A stretch of 12,692 nucleotides of DNA from Lachnospiraceae bacterium (GTDB taxonomy: Bacteria; Bacillota; Clostridia; Lachnospirales; Lachnospiraceae), in NCBI GenBank assembly GCA_020860745.1, contig JAJBTR010000342.1:1-12692 (forward strand), read 5' to 3'. Below are positions 6,626 through 12,692 of this stretch, piece by piece (position 1 is the first letter of the stretch; the number at the start of each line of letters is the position of its first letter). A program made the position numbers and the translations under genes. The notes under the pieces are model-generated. The model saw only the letters and a list, made by a program, of their open reading frames with translations, did not search any database and had not been told where the DNA came from.

Positions 6626-7390
6626 ATGATTTTCGATACACATGCTCATTATGACGACGAGCAATTTGACGCAGACCGGGAAGAACTGCTTTCTGACATG
6701 TGCAACCGCAATGTGGGAACGATTGTCAATGTAGGTGCGACTCCCGAGGGCTGCCGCGCCAGTGTGAAGCTGGCGCAGCAGTATGATTTCATTTACGCGG
6801 CGGTCGGCGTCCATCCGGATGATGTGGGCAGCCTGGACGAGGCGTTTCTGGACTGGATGCGTGAGACGGCCAGGACGAACCCGAAAGTAGTCGCGATCGG
6901 GGAGATCGGTCTGGACTATCATTGGGATGTGGAGCCGAGGGATGTGCAGCAGTACTGGTTTGTCCGGCAGATGGAACTGGCGGGAGAACTGGGGCTTCCC
7001 ATCGCAGTTCACAGCAGAGACGCGGCGCAGGATACCTTTGACCTCATTGCCCGGCACGGGCAGGGGCTGTCCGGTATTCTTCACTGCTACTCTTATTCTC
7101 CGGAGATGGCGCGGGAGTATGTGAAGCTGGGATATCATATCGGCATCGGCGGAGTGGTCACCTTTAAAAATGCGAAAAAAGCAAAGGAGACAGCGGCGGC
7201 AATTCCGCTGGAGCGGATCGTCCTGGAGACAGACTGTCCCTACATGGCGCCGACACCATACCGCGGAAAACGAAATTCTTCGGATCTGATCGCCTACGTG
7301 GCGGAGGAAATTGCGAGGCTGAAGGGCATAACCGCGGAGGAAGTCATAGAGGTGACGGAGGAAAACGCGAGGCAGTTGTTTCATATTTAA
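6626..7390 (+). CDS. tatD: TatD-family metal-dependent hydrolase (DNase)
   Basis: 254 residues, a complete TIM-barrel member of the amidohydrolase superfamily. Metal-binding residues are in the expected order: H6 and H8 (FDTHAHYDD), E93 (IGEIGLDYHW), H129 (AVHSRDA), H153 (ILHCYS) and D203 (LETDCPYMAP). Family members are Mg2+/Mn2+-dependent 3'-5' exonucleases linked to DNA repair and quality control; the exact substrate here is not known from sequence. The ATG at 6626 follows AAGAGG at a normal distance. The order metG-tatD is conserved in Firmicutes (metS-yabD in Bacillus subtilis), supporting the assignment and a shared transcript. Family assignment is secure. Confidence 0.94.
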   Translation: MIFDTHAHYDDEQFDADREELLSDMCNRNVGTIVNVGATPEGCRASVKLAQQYDFIYAAVGVHPDDVGSLDEAFLDWMRETARTNPKVVAIGEIGLDYHWDVEPRDVQQYWFVRQMELAGELGLPIAVHSRDAAQDTFDLIARHGQGLSGILHCYSYSPEMAREYVKLGYHIGIGGVVTFKNAKKAKETAAAIPLERIVLETDCPYMAPTPYRGKRNSSDLIAYVAEEIARLKGITAEEVIEVTEENARQLFHI

Positions 7391-7448
7391 TGTAAATATA
7401 TAAGAATCTTGAAACAAGTATTTTGAGGGTAATTTATATGTTTTGGCA

Positions 7449-7774
7449 GGGTGTGGCAGGGATAATTCATATGTTTTAAAGCAACTTTGTAGGGGCGTTT
7501 TTAGCGGAGACGAAATCCATCGCTTACGGAGACTTAGGCGCGAAATCTTTCTTGAGCGTCTTAAATTGGCTGGTCGTAAGTTAGTGCAGGTTAGCACACG
7601 GGCTGTGCTGACCGTCTGAGAGCGTAGAGATTTCGGGGAAAAATCCCATCGCTATGCGATTTACAATGGATTTTCCCGTAACTGTGAGAGCAGCGAACAG
7701 TTACAGTTAGTGATTAGTTCGTCGGAGTGTTGCCCCGGTTGTTTAAAAACATATGAATTATCCCTGCCGTACCC
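7449..7774. mobile_element. ~320-bp non-coding element with long terminal inverted repeats
   Basis: A perfect 23-bp inverted repeat (7455-7477 against 7746-7768), starting GGCAGGGATAATTCATATG, extends outward to 29 bp with two mismatches (7449-7477/7746-7774). The interior has no convincing gene but is rich in hairpins: GGTTAGCACA/TGTGCTGACC (7589-7613), GGGAAAAATCC/GGATTTTCCC (7636-7677) and GTAACTGT/ACAGTTAC (7678-7704). A partial direct copy of the left end lies just outside it (about 7426-7444). It fills the gap between tatD and rsmA, where rnmV (RNase M5) lies in many Firmicutes. It reads as a MITE-like element or a transposable structured RNA. No clear target duplication was found. Confidence 0.7.
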
Positions 7775-7801
7775 GTCCGAATATATTAAGAGGAGTATTT
7801 T

Positions 7802-8695
7802 ATGAGCAACATTACACCGCGCCCCTGGCTGGCAAACGCGCAAATGACGAGGGCGGTTCTGGAAAGCCATAAATTTGTGCTGCAGAAAAAATACGGACAG
7901 AATTTTCTCATTGAGCCCCGTGTGCTGGAGGATATCGTAGCAGCTGCGGAGATTACAGAGGATGATTTTGTCCTGGAGATTGGGCCGGGGATCGGCACGA
8001 TGACGCAGTATCTGGCTGCAAATGCCCGGCAGGTGACAGCTGTGGAGATCGACCGGATGCTGATCCCGATTCTGGAGGACACGCTGCAGGGATACCACAA
8101 TGTGGAAGTGATTCACCAGGACATTTTAAAAGTAGATATCGGCAGGCTGGCGGAGGAAAAGAACCAGGGGAATCCGATTAAAGTGGTAGCTAATCTGCCC
8201 TACTATATCACAACGCCGATCATCATGAATCTGCTGGAGCGGCATGTGCCGGTGGAGAGTATCACGGTCATGGTGCAGAAAGAGGTGGCGGACCGCATGC
8301 AGAGCGGCCCGGGGTCGAAAGATTATGGGGCGCTGTCTCTGGCTGTGCAGTATTTTGCCCGGCCTCAGATCGCTGCGATCGTTTCTCCCGGGTGCTTTAT
8401 GCCACAGCCGAAAGTAGACTCCGCGGTGGTGCATCTGACCCGCCATGAAAAGCCGGCGGTTTCCGTGAAAGATGAGGATTTGTTATTCCGGCTGATCCGC
8501 GCGTCCTTTAACCAGAGGCGGAAAACATTGGTGAACGGGTTGAAAAATTCCGCGGAGCTCACGTTTTCAAAGGAGCAGATTGAGGCAGCGACTACCGGGC
8601 TGGGAAAACCGCTTACGGGGCGGGGAGAGACACTGACGCTGGAAGAATTTGCGGCGCTGTCTGATGAGCTCTCCGGGCCATCATCCTTTGTATAG
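7802..8695 (+). CDS. rsmA: 16S rRNA dimethyladenosine transferase (KsgA/RsmA)
   Basis: Dimethylates two adjacent adenosines in the 3' terminal helix of 16S rRNA during small-subunit maturation, using S-adenosylmethionine. It has 297 residues, normal for the Gram-positive form with its N-terminal extension. Motifs: KKYGQNFL near 29-36; SAM motif I VLEIGPGIGTMT (57-68); acidic motif VEID (81-84); HQDIL (105-109); catalytic NLPYYITTPI (131-140). The C-terminal helical domain includes FNQRRKTLVNGL. The ATG at 7802 has AAGAGGAG six bases upstream. The gene order metG-tatD-rsmA is conserved. The ribosome site lies only about 14 bases after the end of the TIR element, so the element occupies the whole proximal upstream region. 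Very secure. Confidence 0.97.
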   Translation: MSNITPRPWLANAQMTRAVLESHKFVLQKKYGQNFLIEPRVLEDIVAAAEITEDDFVLEIGPGIGTMTQYLAANARQVTAVEIDRMLIPILEDTLQGYHNVEVIHQDILKVDIGRLAEEKNQGNPIKVVANLPYYITTPIIMNLLERHVPVESITVMVQKEVADRMQSGPGSKDYGALSLAVQYFARPQIAAIVSPGCFMPQPKVDSAVVHLTRHEKPAVSVKDEDLLFRLIRASFNQRRKTLVNGLKNSAELTFSKEQIEAATTGLGKPLTGRGETLTLEEFAALSDELSGPSSFV

Positions 8696-8831
8696 GCTTT
8701 CGCCCCTGGCACTCTGGAATTTGGCAGATTTTGAAATAACATACCTCTTTGTCCTCCTGGTCATAACGATGTCTGGGGCAAACGTTTTTATCGTATGAAG
8801 ATGGCATATTTTGTTTTATATATGATTTCAT
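8613..8831 (-). CDS. Possible small Cys-containing ORF, overlapping rsmA 3' end (doubtful)
   Basis: A 72-residue reading frame starting MKSYIKQNMPSSYDKN on the minus strand crosses the otherwise empty 172-base gap between rsmA and spoIID. Its intergenic part looks protein-like and has four cysteines at positions 18, 31, 36 and 41 (KNVCPRHRYDQ, EVCYFKICQIPECQG). It has no Shine-Dalgarno site before its ATG, and the last ~28 codons are antisense to rsmA. An alternative start at 8742 in another frame does follow AGGAGG but gives a simple shadow of rsmA. Function unknown; it may not be a gene. Confidence 0.2.
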   Translation of the reverse strand: MKSYIKQNMPSSYDKNVCPRHRYDQEDKEVCYFKICQIPECQGRKPIQRMMARRAHQTAPQILPASVSLPAP

Positions 8832-8867
8832 GGTATGAATAATCCGGCGCGGACATAAAGTTTTATT

Positions 8868-9740
8868 ATGAGAGAAAAAGTAAAGCTTTATGTGTCGGCC
8901 GCCATTCTGATCCTTTTCATTCCCTGGCTGCTGACGGTGTATCTGTGGGGAGGCGGTTCCCGGTTTTCCGCCAGTTCCGGTGAGGACGAGCAGTTGGAGG
9001 AACAGGTGGTGCGCGTGCTGGCGGCGGAGATTCCGGCGGATTACGACCTGGAATGCCTGAAAGCGCAGGCGGTGATTGTCCGCACGAACCTGAGCCGTGA
9101 GGGGGAGGATGCGGAGAAGGGCTGGGATGAGGCAGCCATGCGTGAGGCCTGGGGTGAGGCGTATGAAAAGAATCTGGACAAAATTCAGACCGCGGTCTCG
9201 GAGACCGAAGGACTGGTTCTGACTTATGAGGGAGAATTGATTCTGGCAGCTTACCACAGGGCGAGTAATGAGAAAACCCGGAATGCCGAGGAAGTTCCGG
9301 GGCAGGAAGCCTATACCTGGCTTCAGAGTGTGCCCTGCCAGGAGGATATCCTGGCGGAGGGTTTTCTGTATGTGGGATACATGGAGAAAGAGGAGTTGGC
9401 AGCGGCGCTGGCGGAGTTGTTTCCGGATGAGGAGATGAATGCGGAAGATCTGCCGGGAACTCTCCGGATCGCGGAGCGGGACAGCGCGGACTATGTGACG
9501 CAGGTGCAGTACGGCGAAACCATTGTCAATGGGGAAGCTGTGCGGTCGGCACTGGAGCTGCAATCGTCCTGTTTTTATTTTTCGGAACTGGAGGGGAAAA
9601 TCCGCATTGTCACAAAGGGAATCGGCCATGGACTTGGATTCAGCCAGTATGGGGCGGAACGGATGGCGGAGCAGGGCGCCGTTTACACGGAACTGCTGTC
9701 ATACTTTTATCAGGGTGTAAAGATAGAAAAACTGCAGTAA
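8868..9740 (+). CDS. spoIID: SpoIID-like sporulation peptidoglycan lytic transglycosylase
   Basis: SpoIID works in the engulfment machine with SpoIIM and SpoIIP, cutting glycan strands at the septum so the mother-cell membrane can move round the forespore. The 290-residue protein has an N-terminal membrane anchor (about 7-27) and an outside domain. Family features: VLAAEIPADYDLECLKAQAV (49-68) with likely catalytic Glu54; the AAYHRASNEKTRNAEEVPG region (128-145), where related proteins usually show a Ser/Gly-rich STSGG segment; and a C-terminal GIGHGLGFSQYGAERMA (251-267), the family hallmark. The start is fixed by an in-frame stop at 8856, yet no clear Shine-Dalgarno site precedes it. It is followed by a SpoIIQ-like gene, a sporulation neighbour. 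Family is clear; that it is the engulfment SpoIID itself and not a SpoIID/LytB relative is likely. Confidence 0.88.
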   Translation: MREKVKLYVSAAILILFIPWLLTVYLWGGGSRFSASSGEDEQLEEQVVRVLAAEIPADYDLECLKAQAVIVRTNLSREGEDAEKGWDEAAMREAWGEAYEKNLDKIQTAVSETEGLVLTYEGELILAAYHRASNEKTRNAEEVPGQEAYTWLQSVPCQEDILAEGFLYVGYMEKEELAAALAELFPDEEMNAEDLPGTLRIAERDSADYVTQVQYGETIVNGEAVRSALELQSSCFYFSELEGKIRIVTKGIGHGLGFSQYGAERMAEQGAVYTELLSYFYQGVKIEKLQ

Positions 9741-9791
9741 AGTATTATTTTGCTGCGGTTGCGGAATAGAGGGCAGCTGTGAAAAAATACT
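9741..9791 (+). repeat. Interrupted hairpin after spoIID
   Basis: AGTATT (9741-9746) pairs with AATACT (9786-9791), TTTT with AAAA, and GCTGC (9752-9756) with GCAGC (9773-9777), with a short bulge. It starts immediately after the stop codon. Because it is not followed by a T-run it is better read as a 3'-end-stabilising hairpin than a terminator. Confidence 0.45.
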
Positions 9792-9834
9792 GCCTTTGGA
9801 TTGCAACGGTACAGTCAGAAAAAATATGAAATAT

Positions 9835-9863
9835 GAATAGGTTTCTTCTTTCCGGCAATACTA
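9835..9863 (+). promoter_or_regulatory. Candidate sigma-F/sigma-G promoter of spoIIQ
   Basis: GGCAATACTA (9854-9863) matches the known forespore -10 pattern GGnnAnAmTA at every defined position. GAATA (9835-9839) is a 4/5 match to the -35 GyATA at a 14-base spacing. It lies 74 bases before the start of the SpoIIQ-like gene, a known sigma-F target in Bacillus subtilis. This supports forespore expression, separate from spoIID. Confidence 0.6.
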
Positions 9864-9937
9864 GATAGAAAGAAAAAGGTCTTCGGCGGGATTGGAAAAG
9901 AACCGGAGGAACGCAGGCAGCCGGGAATGGAGGAACT

Positions 9938-10780
9938 ATGAATCAGAAAAAAGATACCAGAAATCAGAAAACATATGTGACGGTCGGCGTGATTACCCTG
10001 GTGGCGGTGATCGCGCTTGCGGGGATTTCCTACCGTAAAACTGCAAGCCGGGAAGGTGAGGAGCAGGAGGCGGTTGTGATGGCGGAAGCAGAGTGGACAG
10101 AGGATGATGAGGCGGACGGGGAAGCCGATGTGGCGGAAGATTCGTCCGCTGCGGAAAACGCGTCAAAGGATTCATCCGCTGCGGAAAATGTCTCGGAGGA
10201 GAGCGGGGATAATGATGCAGATTTTTCCGATGACGGACAGGAGGAAGGCGGTTCCGTCGGAGGTGTGTCTGACGGCGGGCAGACGGAGGATGATTCCGTG
10301 GAGGGAAAGGTAAGTTCCGGATCAGAAGACGCAGACACGGTGAGCCTGTCCTTTTCCGAGGCGGATCGTTTGAGCTGGCCTCTGCAGGGCGACGTGATTT
10401 TAAATTACAGCATGGATCAGTCCGTGTATTTTGCAACGCTGGACCAGTATAAGTATAATCCGGCGCTGGTGATTGCGGGAGAGGTCAATGATCCGGTGAC
10501 CGCAGCGGCAGCCGGGCAGGTGATTTCCGTGGAGACTTCGGAGGAAACCGGTGAGACGGTCGCGATGGAGATCGGCGGCGGCTATCAGCTGGTTTACGGT
10601 CAGTTGAAAGAAATACAGGCGTCGGAGGGCGATTATGTGGCGGAGGGAGATCTGTTGGGTTTTGTCAGTGAGCCGACGAAATATTACAGCGTTGAGGGGA
10701 GCAATCTTTATTTTCAGATGCTTAAGGACGGGGAACCGGTAAATCCGCTTCATTATCTGAAAAGCAGCAGCGCAGAGTAA
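9938..10780 (+). CDS. spoIIQ: SpoIIQ-like protein with degenerate LytM (M23) domain
   Basis: SpoIIQ sits in the forespore membrane and pairs with mother-cell SpoIIIAH to form the channel and ratchet that drive engulfment. This protein has 280 residues: a cytoplasmic start, one membrane segment (about 13-31), an acidic Ser/Glu/Asp linker (about 40-135) and a C-terminal M23-like domain (about 146-275). The fold is recognisable from WPLQGDVILNYS, DPVTAAAAGQVISVE, GGGYQLVYGQL, GDYVAEGDLLGFVSEP and EGSNLYFQM. The enzyme residues are absent: Asn174 and Val178 stand where HxxxD is expected, Gln222 replaces the His of YAHL, and Asn256/Tyr258 replace HLH. It should therefore be a structural, non-catalytic domain. 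ATG 9938 follows GGAGGAAC. The spoIID neighbour and forespore-type promoter support the call. Confidence 0.8.
   Translation: MNQKKDTRNQKTYVTVGVITLVAVIALAGISYRKTASREGEEQEAVVMAEAEWTEDDEADGEADVAEDSSAAENASKDSSAAENVSEESGDNDADFSDDGQEEGGSVGGVSDGGQTEDDSVEGKVSSGSEDADTVSLSFSEADRLSWPLQGDVILNYSMDQSVYFATLDQYKYNPALVIAGEVNDPVTAAAAGQVISVETSEETGETVAMEIGGGYQLVYGQLKEIQASEGDYVAEGDLLGFVSEPTKYYSVEGSNLYFQMLKDGEPVNPLHYLKSSSAE
10139..10198 (+). repeat. 30-bp tandem duplication in the spoIIQ linker
   Basis: Two adjacent in-frame 30-base units encode DSSAAENASK and DSSAAENVSE. They lie in the low-complexity linker between the membrane segment and the LytM-like domain, so length changes here would be tolerated. Confidence 0.8.
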
Positions 10781-10921
10781 CCGTTTCCGGAAAAATGTGT
10801 ATCCTATAGTATAACTGCAATCGGCATGATTTACATGGATGGTCTGATGGGACGGTGGTTTTGCGGAGCGAAGCCGCTGTCGGTGGTTAAGGTACACGTT
10901 TTTCGGTTGCATGGATATAGA

Positions 10922-10997
10922 TGACCCCGGGGAAATGTCTGCTCCGGGACGACCGGCAGCCTGGTGCTGCCGGCTACATAGGATGATACCAGGGTCA
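10922..10997 (+). ncRNA. Candidate structured RNA of unknown class before the GIY-YIG gene
   Basis: The 274-base gap 10781-11054 holds a compact foldable unit. TGACCC (10922-10927) closes with GGGTCA (10992-10997). Inside are CGGGG/CTCCG (10928-10946) and a perfect 8-bp hairpin CCGGCAGC-CTGGT-GCTGCCGG (10953-10973). The loop of the first hairpin (AAATGTCTG) could pair with CTACATAG (10974-10981) through ATGT/ACAT, giving a possible pseudoknot. No intrinsic terminator follows; a TATAAT at 11032-11037 lacks a good -35. I do not recognise a known riboswitch family. Hand-drawn, so only a candidate. Confidence 0.35.
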
Positions 10998-11054
10998 AAA
11001 GATCATCAGTAAGGGTTTATGACACCAACATTATAATATACCAGGAGGCAAGGT

Positions 11055-11381
11055 GTGAACTTTACATATATGCTGGAATGCGGGGACGGCAGTCTCTATA
11101 CCGGATGGACAAACGATATCCGAAAGCGACTGGCGGCGCACCGGAGCGGCATTGCCGCAAAATATACCAGGGGGCGCGGACCGATCCGGCTGGCTTATCT
11201 GGAGGTGCATGACACAAAGTCTGAGGCGATGCGCAGGGAGGTTCTGATCAAACGTCTGACAAAAGCAGAGAAGCTGGCTTTGATACAGGAAAGCAATTGG
11301 AAAGAGCAGCTGGACGAGTGGGGGCTTGTCAACCTGGAAGTGGAGCATGGGGAACCCATTCAGGCGGGAATGTCAGGGTAG
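11055..11381 (+). CDS. GIY-YIG domain protein (YhbQ/YazA family)
   Basis: 108 residues, a stand-alone GIY-YIG nuclease-fold protein. The two signature strands are YML (5-7) and YTG (15-17) in YMLECGDGSLYTGWTNDIRKRLAAH. The conserved Arg region (R23/R25) and the helix SEAMRREVLIKRLTKAEKLALI carrying the acidic residue (E57 or E62) follow, as in YhbQ/YazA proteins. The start is GTG 11055, fixed by AGGAGG six bases upstream. The C-terminal 25 residues are poorly conserved in appearance. Small members of this family have been linked to DNA repair or structure-specific cleavage, but the role is uncertain and no gene symbol is assigned. It is preceded by a candidate structured RNA and followed after about 140 bases by a membrane-anchored protein. 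Confidence 0.9.
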   Translation: MNFTYMLECGDGSLYTGWTNDIRKRLAAHRSGIAAKYTRGRGPIRLAYLEVHDTKSEAMRREVLIKRLTKAEKLALIQESNWKEQLDEWGLVNLEVEHGEPIQAGMSG

Positions 11382-11520
11382 CGTATTGAAATAACCGAAT
11401 CTGTTTTTCTGACAGCACAGCTCAAAAAGTTCAGCCGGGCAAAACAGGGAGAATGGCGTGCTTTGTGTGGAAATGCACAGAGCGATACAGAAGAAACCGG
11501 AAAAGGGGAAAGTTTACAGT

Positions 11521-12600
11521 ATGAGAAAAAAGTTACTGGCAGGAACAATGATAGCGGCGGCATGTCTGCTTCTGGGGGTTGCAGGATTCCGGGTGTATCG
11601 TGCCGGTTCTTTTTCGTGGGGTATTTTCACAGAGGAGGAGAATGTCCTGGCGGAGACATCCACCGCCTATCGGTATGACCTGGCTTTTTCCCGCACGCTT
11701 TTCCAGTATTCATCTTTCCGGAGTATGTACCGGGCGGATTACAGCACGGCGATTCCGGGACTGGAAAACACCTGTTTTTCCGAGCCCGAATCCCGCCAGA
11801 TGGTACCGCAGGGAATCTGCATCGCGGAGGAGTATATGCTGATCACTGCTTATGATAAAACAGAGCAGGAAAATTCAGTGATCTATGTGCTTTCGAATGA
11901 GGACGCATCGAACCGCGAATTTCTGACGCTCATTGTTCTGCCGGATTGCAACCATGTGGGCGGCATCGCTTATGACGGCAGGAATCTCTGGGTGGCGAAG
12001 AGTACCAGCAAGTGCCTGGGCAGAATCTCGCCGGCCCGGATTGATGCGGCGGTGGAGTCCGGGCAGCCGATCTATGAGCTGGACGACTATGATGAGGAAG
12101 TGCCCTGTGGGATGACGGCTTCTTTTGTATCCTGGAATGATGACCGGCTCTGGGTGGGGACGAGCCATTCTCTCTTTTCCCAGCAGGGAAAACTGGCGGT
12201 GTTTCTGATGGATTCTGGCGAGGAAGGGACGGAGCTGACCAGGCAGTTTACCCTGGATATTCCCGATTATGTTCAGGGGTTGTCCTTTTTTTCCGTGGAT
12301 GAGACGCCGTATGTTGTGATGAGCGCTTCCTTTGGGAGGTTCAGCGATTCCTGTTTGTATCTGTACAGGGAGGAGATCAGCGATAAAAAATTAAAGCTGT
12401 ATTATGAGACGACCTATGAATTGCCGCCGATGGTGGAGGAGCTTATCAGTGACGGGGAGTTTACCTACTGCCTGTTTGAGTCGGCGGCCACCTGCTACAG
12501 TGCGGCGGATGGGTTTTCCTGCCACTATCCGGTGGACCGGGTCTGCGCGCTGCAGAACCGGATGCTGGCCGGAGCAGAGGAGGATGCGGATGATTTTTAA
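11521..12600 (+). CDS. Membrane-anchored extracytoplasmic protein, possible beta-propeller, unknown function
   Basis: 359 residues from ATG 11521, chosen because MRKKLLAGTMIAAACLLLGVAGF begins there as a typical signal anchor and AAGGGGAA lies ten bases upstream. A GTG at 11458 would add 21 polar residues and is less likely although AGGGA precedes it. The hydrophobic segment (about 5-23) places the rest outside the cell. The main part shows repeating short beta motifs, such as VPQGICIAEEYMLITAYD, HVGGIAYDGRNLWVAKS and NDDRLWVGTSHSLF, spaced like blades of a propeller. The end is acidic (EEDADDF). No catalytic motif or cell-wall anchor is visible. I do not recognise the gene, and the propeller reading is an inference from pattern. 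Confidence 0.8.
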   Translation: MRKKLLAGTMIAAACLLLGVAGFRVYRAGSFSWGIFTEEENVLAETSTAYRYDLAFSRTLFQYSSFRSMYRADYSTAIPGLENTCFSEPESRQMVPQGICIAEEYMLITAYDKTEQENSVIYVLSNEDASNREFLTLIVLPDCNHVGGIAYDGRNLWVAKSTSKCLGRISPARIDAAVESGQPIYELDDYDEEVPCGMTASFVSWNDDRLWVGTSHSLFSQQGKLAVFLMDSGEEGTELTRQFTLDIPDYVQGLSFFSVDETPYVVMSASFGRFSDSCLYLYREEISDKKLKLYYETTYELPPMVEELISDGEFTYCLFESAATCYSAADGFSCHYPVDRVCALQNRMLAGAEEDADDF

Positions 12601-12692
12601 AAATTTCCGGTGTTTATAAAAAGTTTAAACATTTTATGGGCAGGGTTGTTTCATGAAGAAATTTTAAACATAAGATAAATGCTGAATTTAAC

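Noticed and set aside
6608..7597. A 329-codon minus-strand frame over tatD
   Set aside because: Shadow of tatD, running into the non-coding TIR element, with no family motif and no good start site.
8804..8832. GCATATT at 8804-8810 as a sigma-E -35 for spoIID
   Set aside because: The -35 match is good, but no sequence close to CATACAnT occurs at the normal 13-15 base spacing; CATGGTAT is 18 bases away and only a 5/8 match.
10922..10997. Guanidine-II (mini-ykkC) riboswitch, because of GGGACGACCGG
   Set aside because: That class needs two similar hairpins with ACGR loops; only one ACGA occurs here and it is not in a proper tetraloop, and a GIY-YIG protein is not a typical output.
11453..11524. 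A 23-codon leader peptide overlapping the start of the anchored protein by ATGA
   Set aside because: The only ribosome site is about two bases from the ATG, too close, and the peptide has no recognisable feature.
12601..12692. Promoter or terminator in the last 92 bases
   Set aside because: Only AT-rich sequence with a repeated TTTAAACAT word is seen; no -35/-10 pair or stem with T-run can be supported before the window ends.

Overview
The window looks like chromosomal DNA of a spore-forming member of the Clostridia, most probably Lachnospiraceae. This is inferred from T-box control of two aminoacyl-tRNA synthetases, moderately GC-rich coding with strong Shine-Dalgarno sites, and a SpoIID/SpoIIQ-like engulfment pair. 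No phage, plasmid or CRISPR signature is visible.

Layout: (1) 1-1677, minus strand: tyrS (last few codons beyond the window edge), preceded by a complete Tyr-specific T-box leader and a strong sigma-A promoter. (2) 1681-1738: a 13-bp perfect inverted repeat in the divergent intergenic region. (3) 1775-3047: sigma-A promoter, yybP-ykoY-type (Mn2+) riboswitch with terminator, and a CaCA-type (YrbG-like) cation exchanger starting at TTG. (4) 3215-3825: promoter and a small zinc-ribbon protein with a long acidic tail. (5) 3908-6527: metG with a Met-type T-box leader whose Stem I apical loop is interrupted by a ~152-bp palindromic, MITE-like element. (6) 6626-8695: tatD and rsmA, separated by a second, unrelated ~320-bp element with long terminal inverted repeats, at the place where rnmV lies in many Firmicutes. 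(7) 8868-10780: spoIID-like and spoIIQ-like genes; the latter has lost all M23 zinc ligands and has a good sigma-F/G-type promoter match. (8) 10781-12600: a candidate structured RNA, a GIY-YIG (YhbQ/YazA-like) protein and a membrane-anchored protein of unknown function, possibly a beta-propeller.

How the parts work together: tyrS and metG are each controlled by uncharged cognate tRNA through transcription antitermination. metG-tatD-rsmA is a conserved translation/housekeeping block. The exchanger is probably induced by Mn2+ and may export it. The SpoIID/SpoIIQ pair acts at the engulfing membranes during sporulation.

The strongest new observation is the element inside the metG T-box Stem I. 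Removing it, together with one copy of a flanking TTAG duplication, restores a consensus T-box apical loop. The mobile element therefore sits inside the tRNA-elbow-binding module of an essential regulatory RNA.
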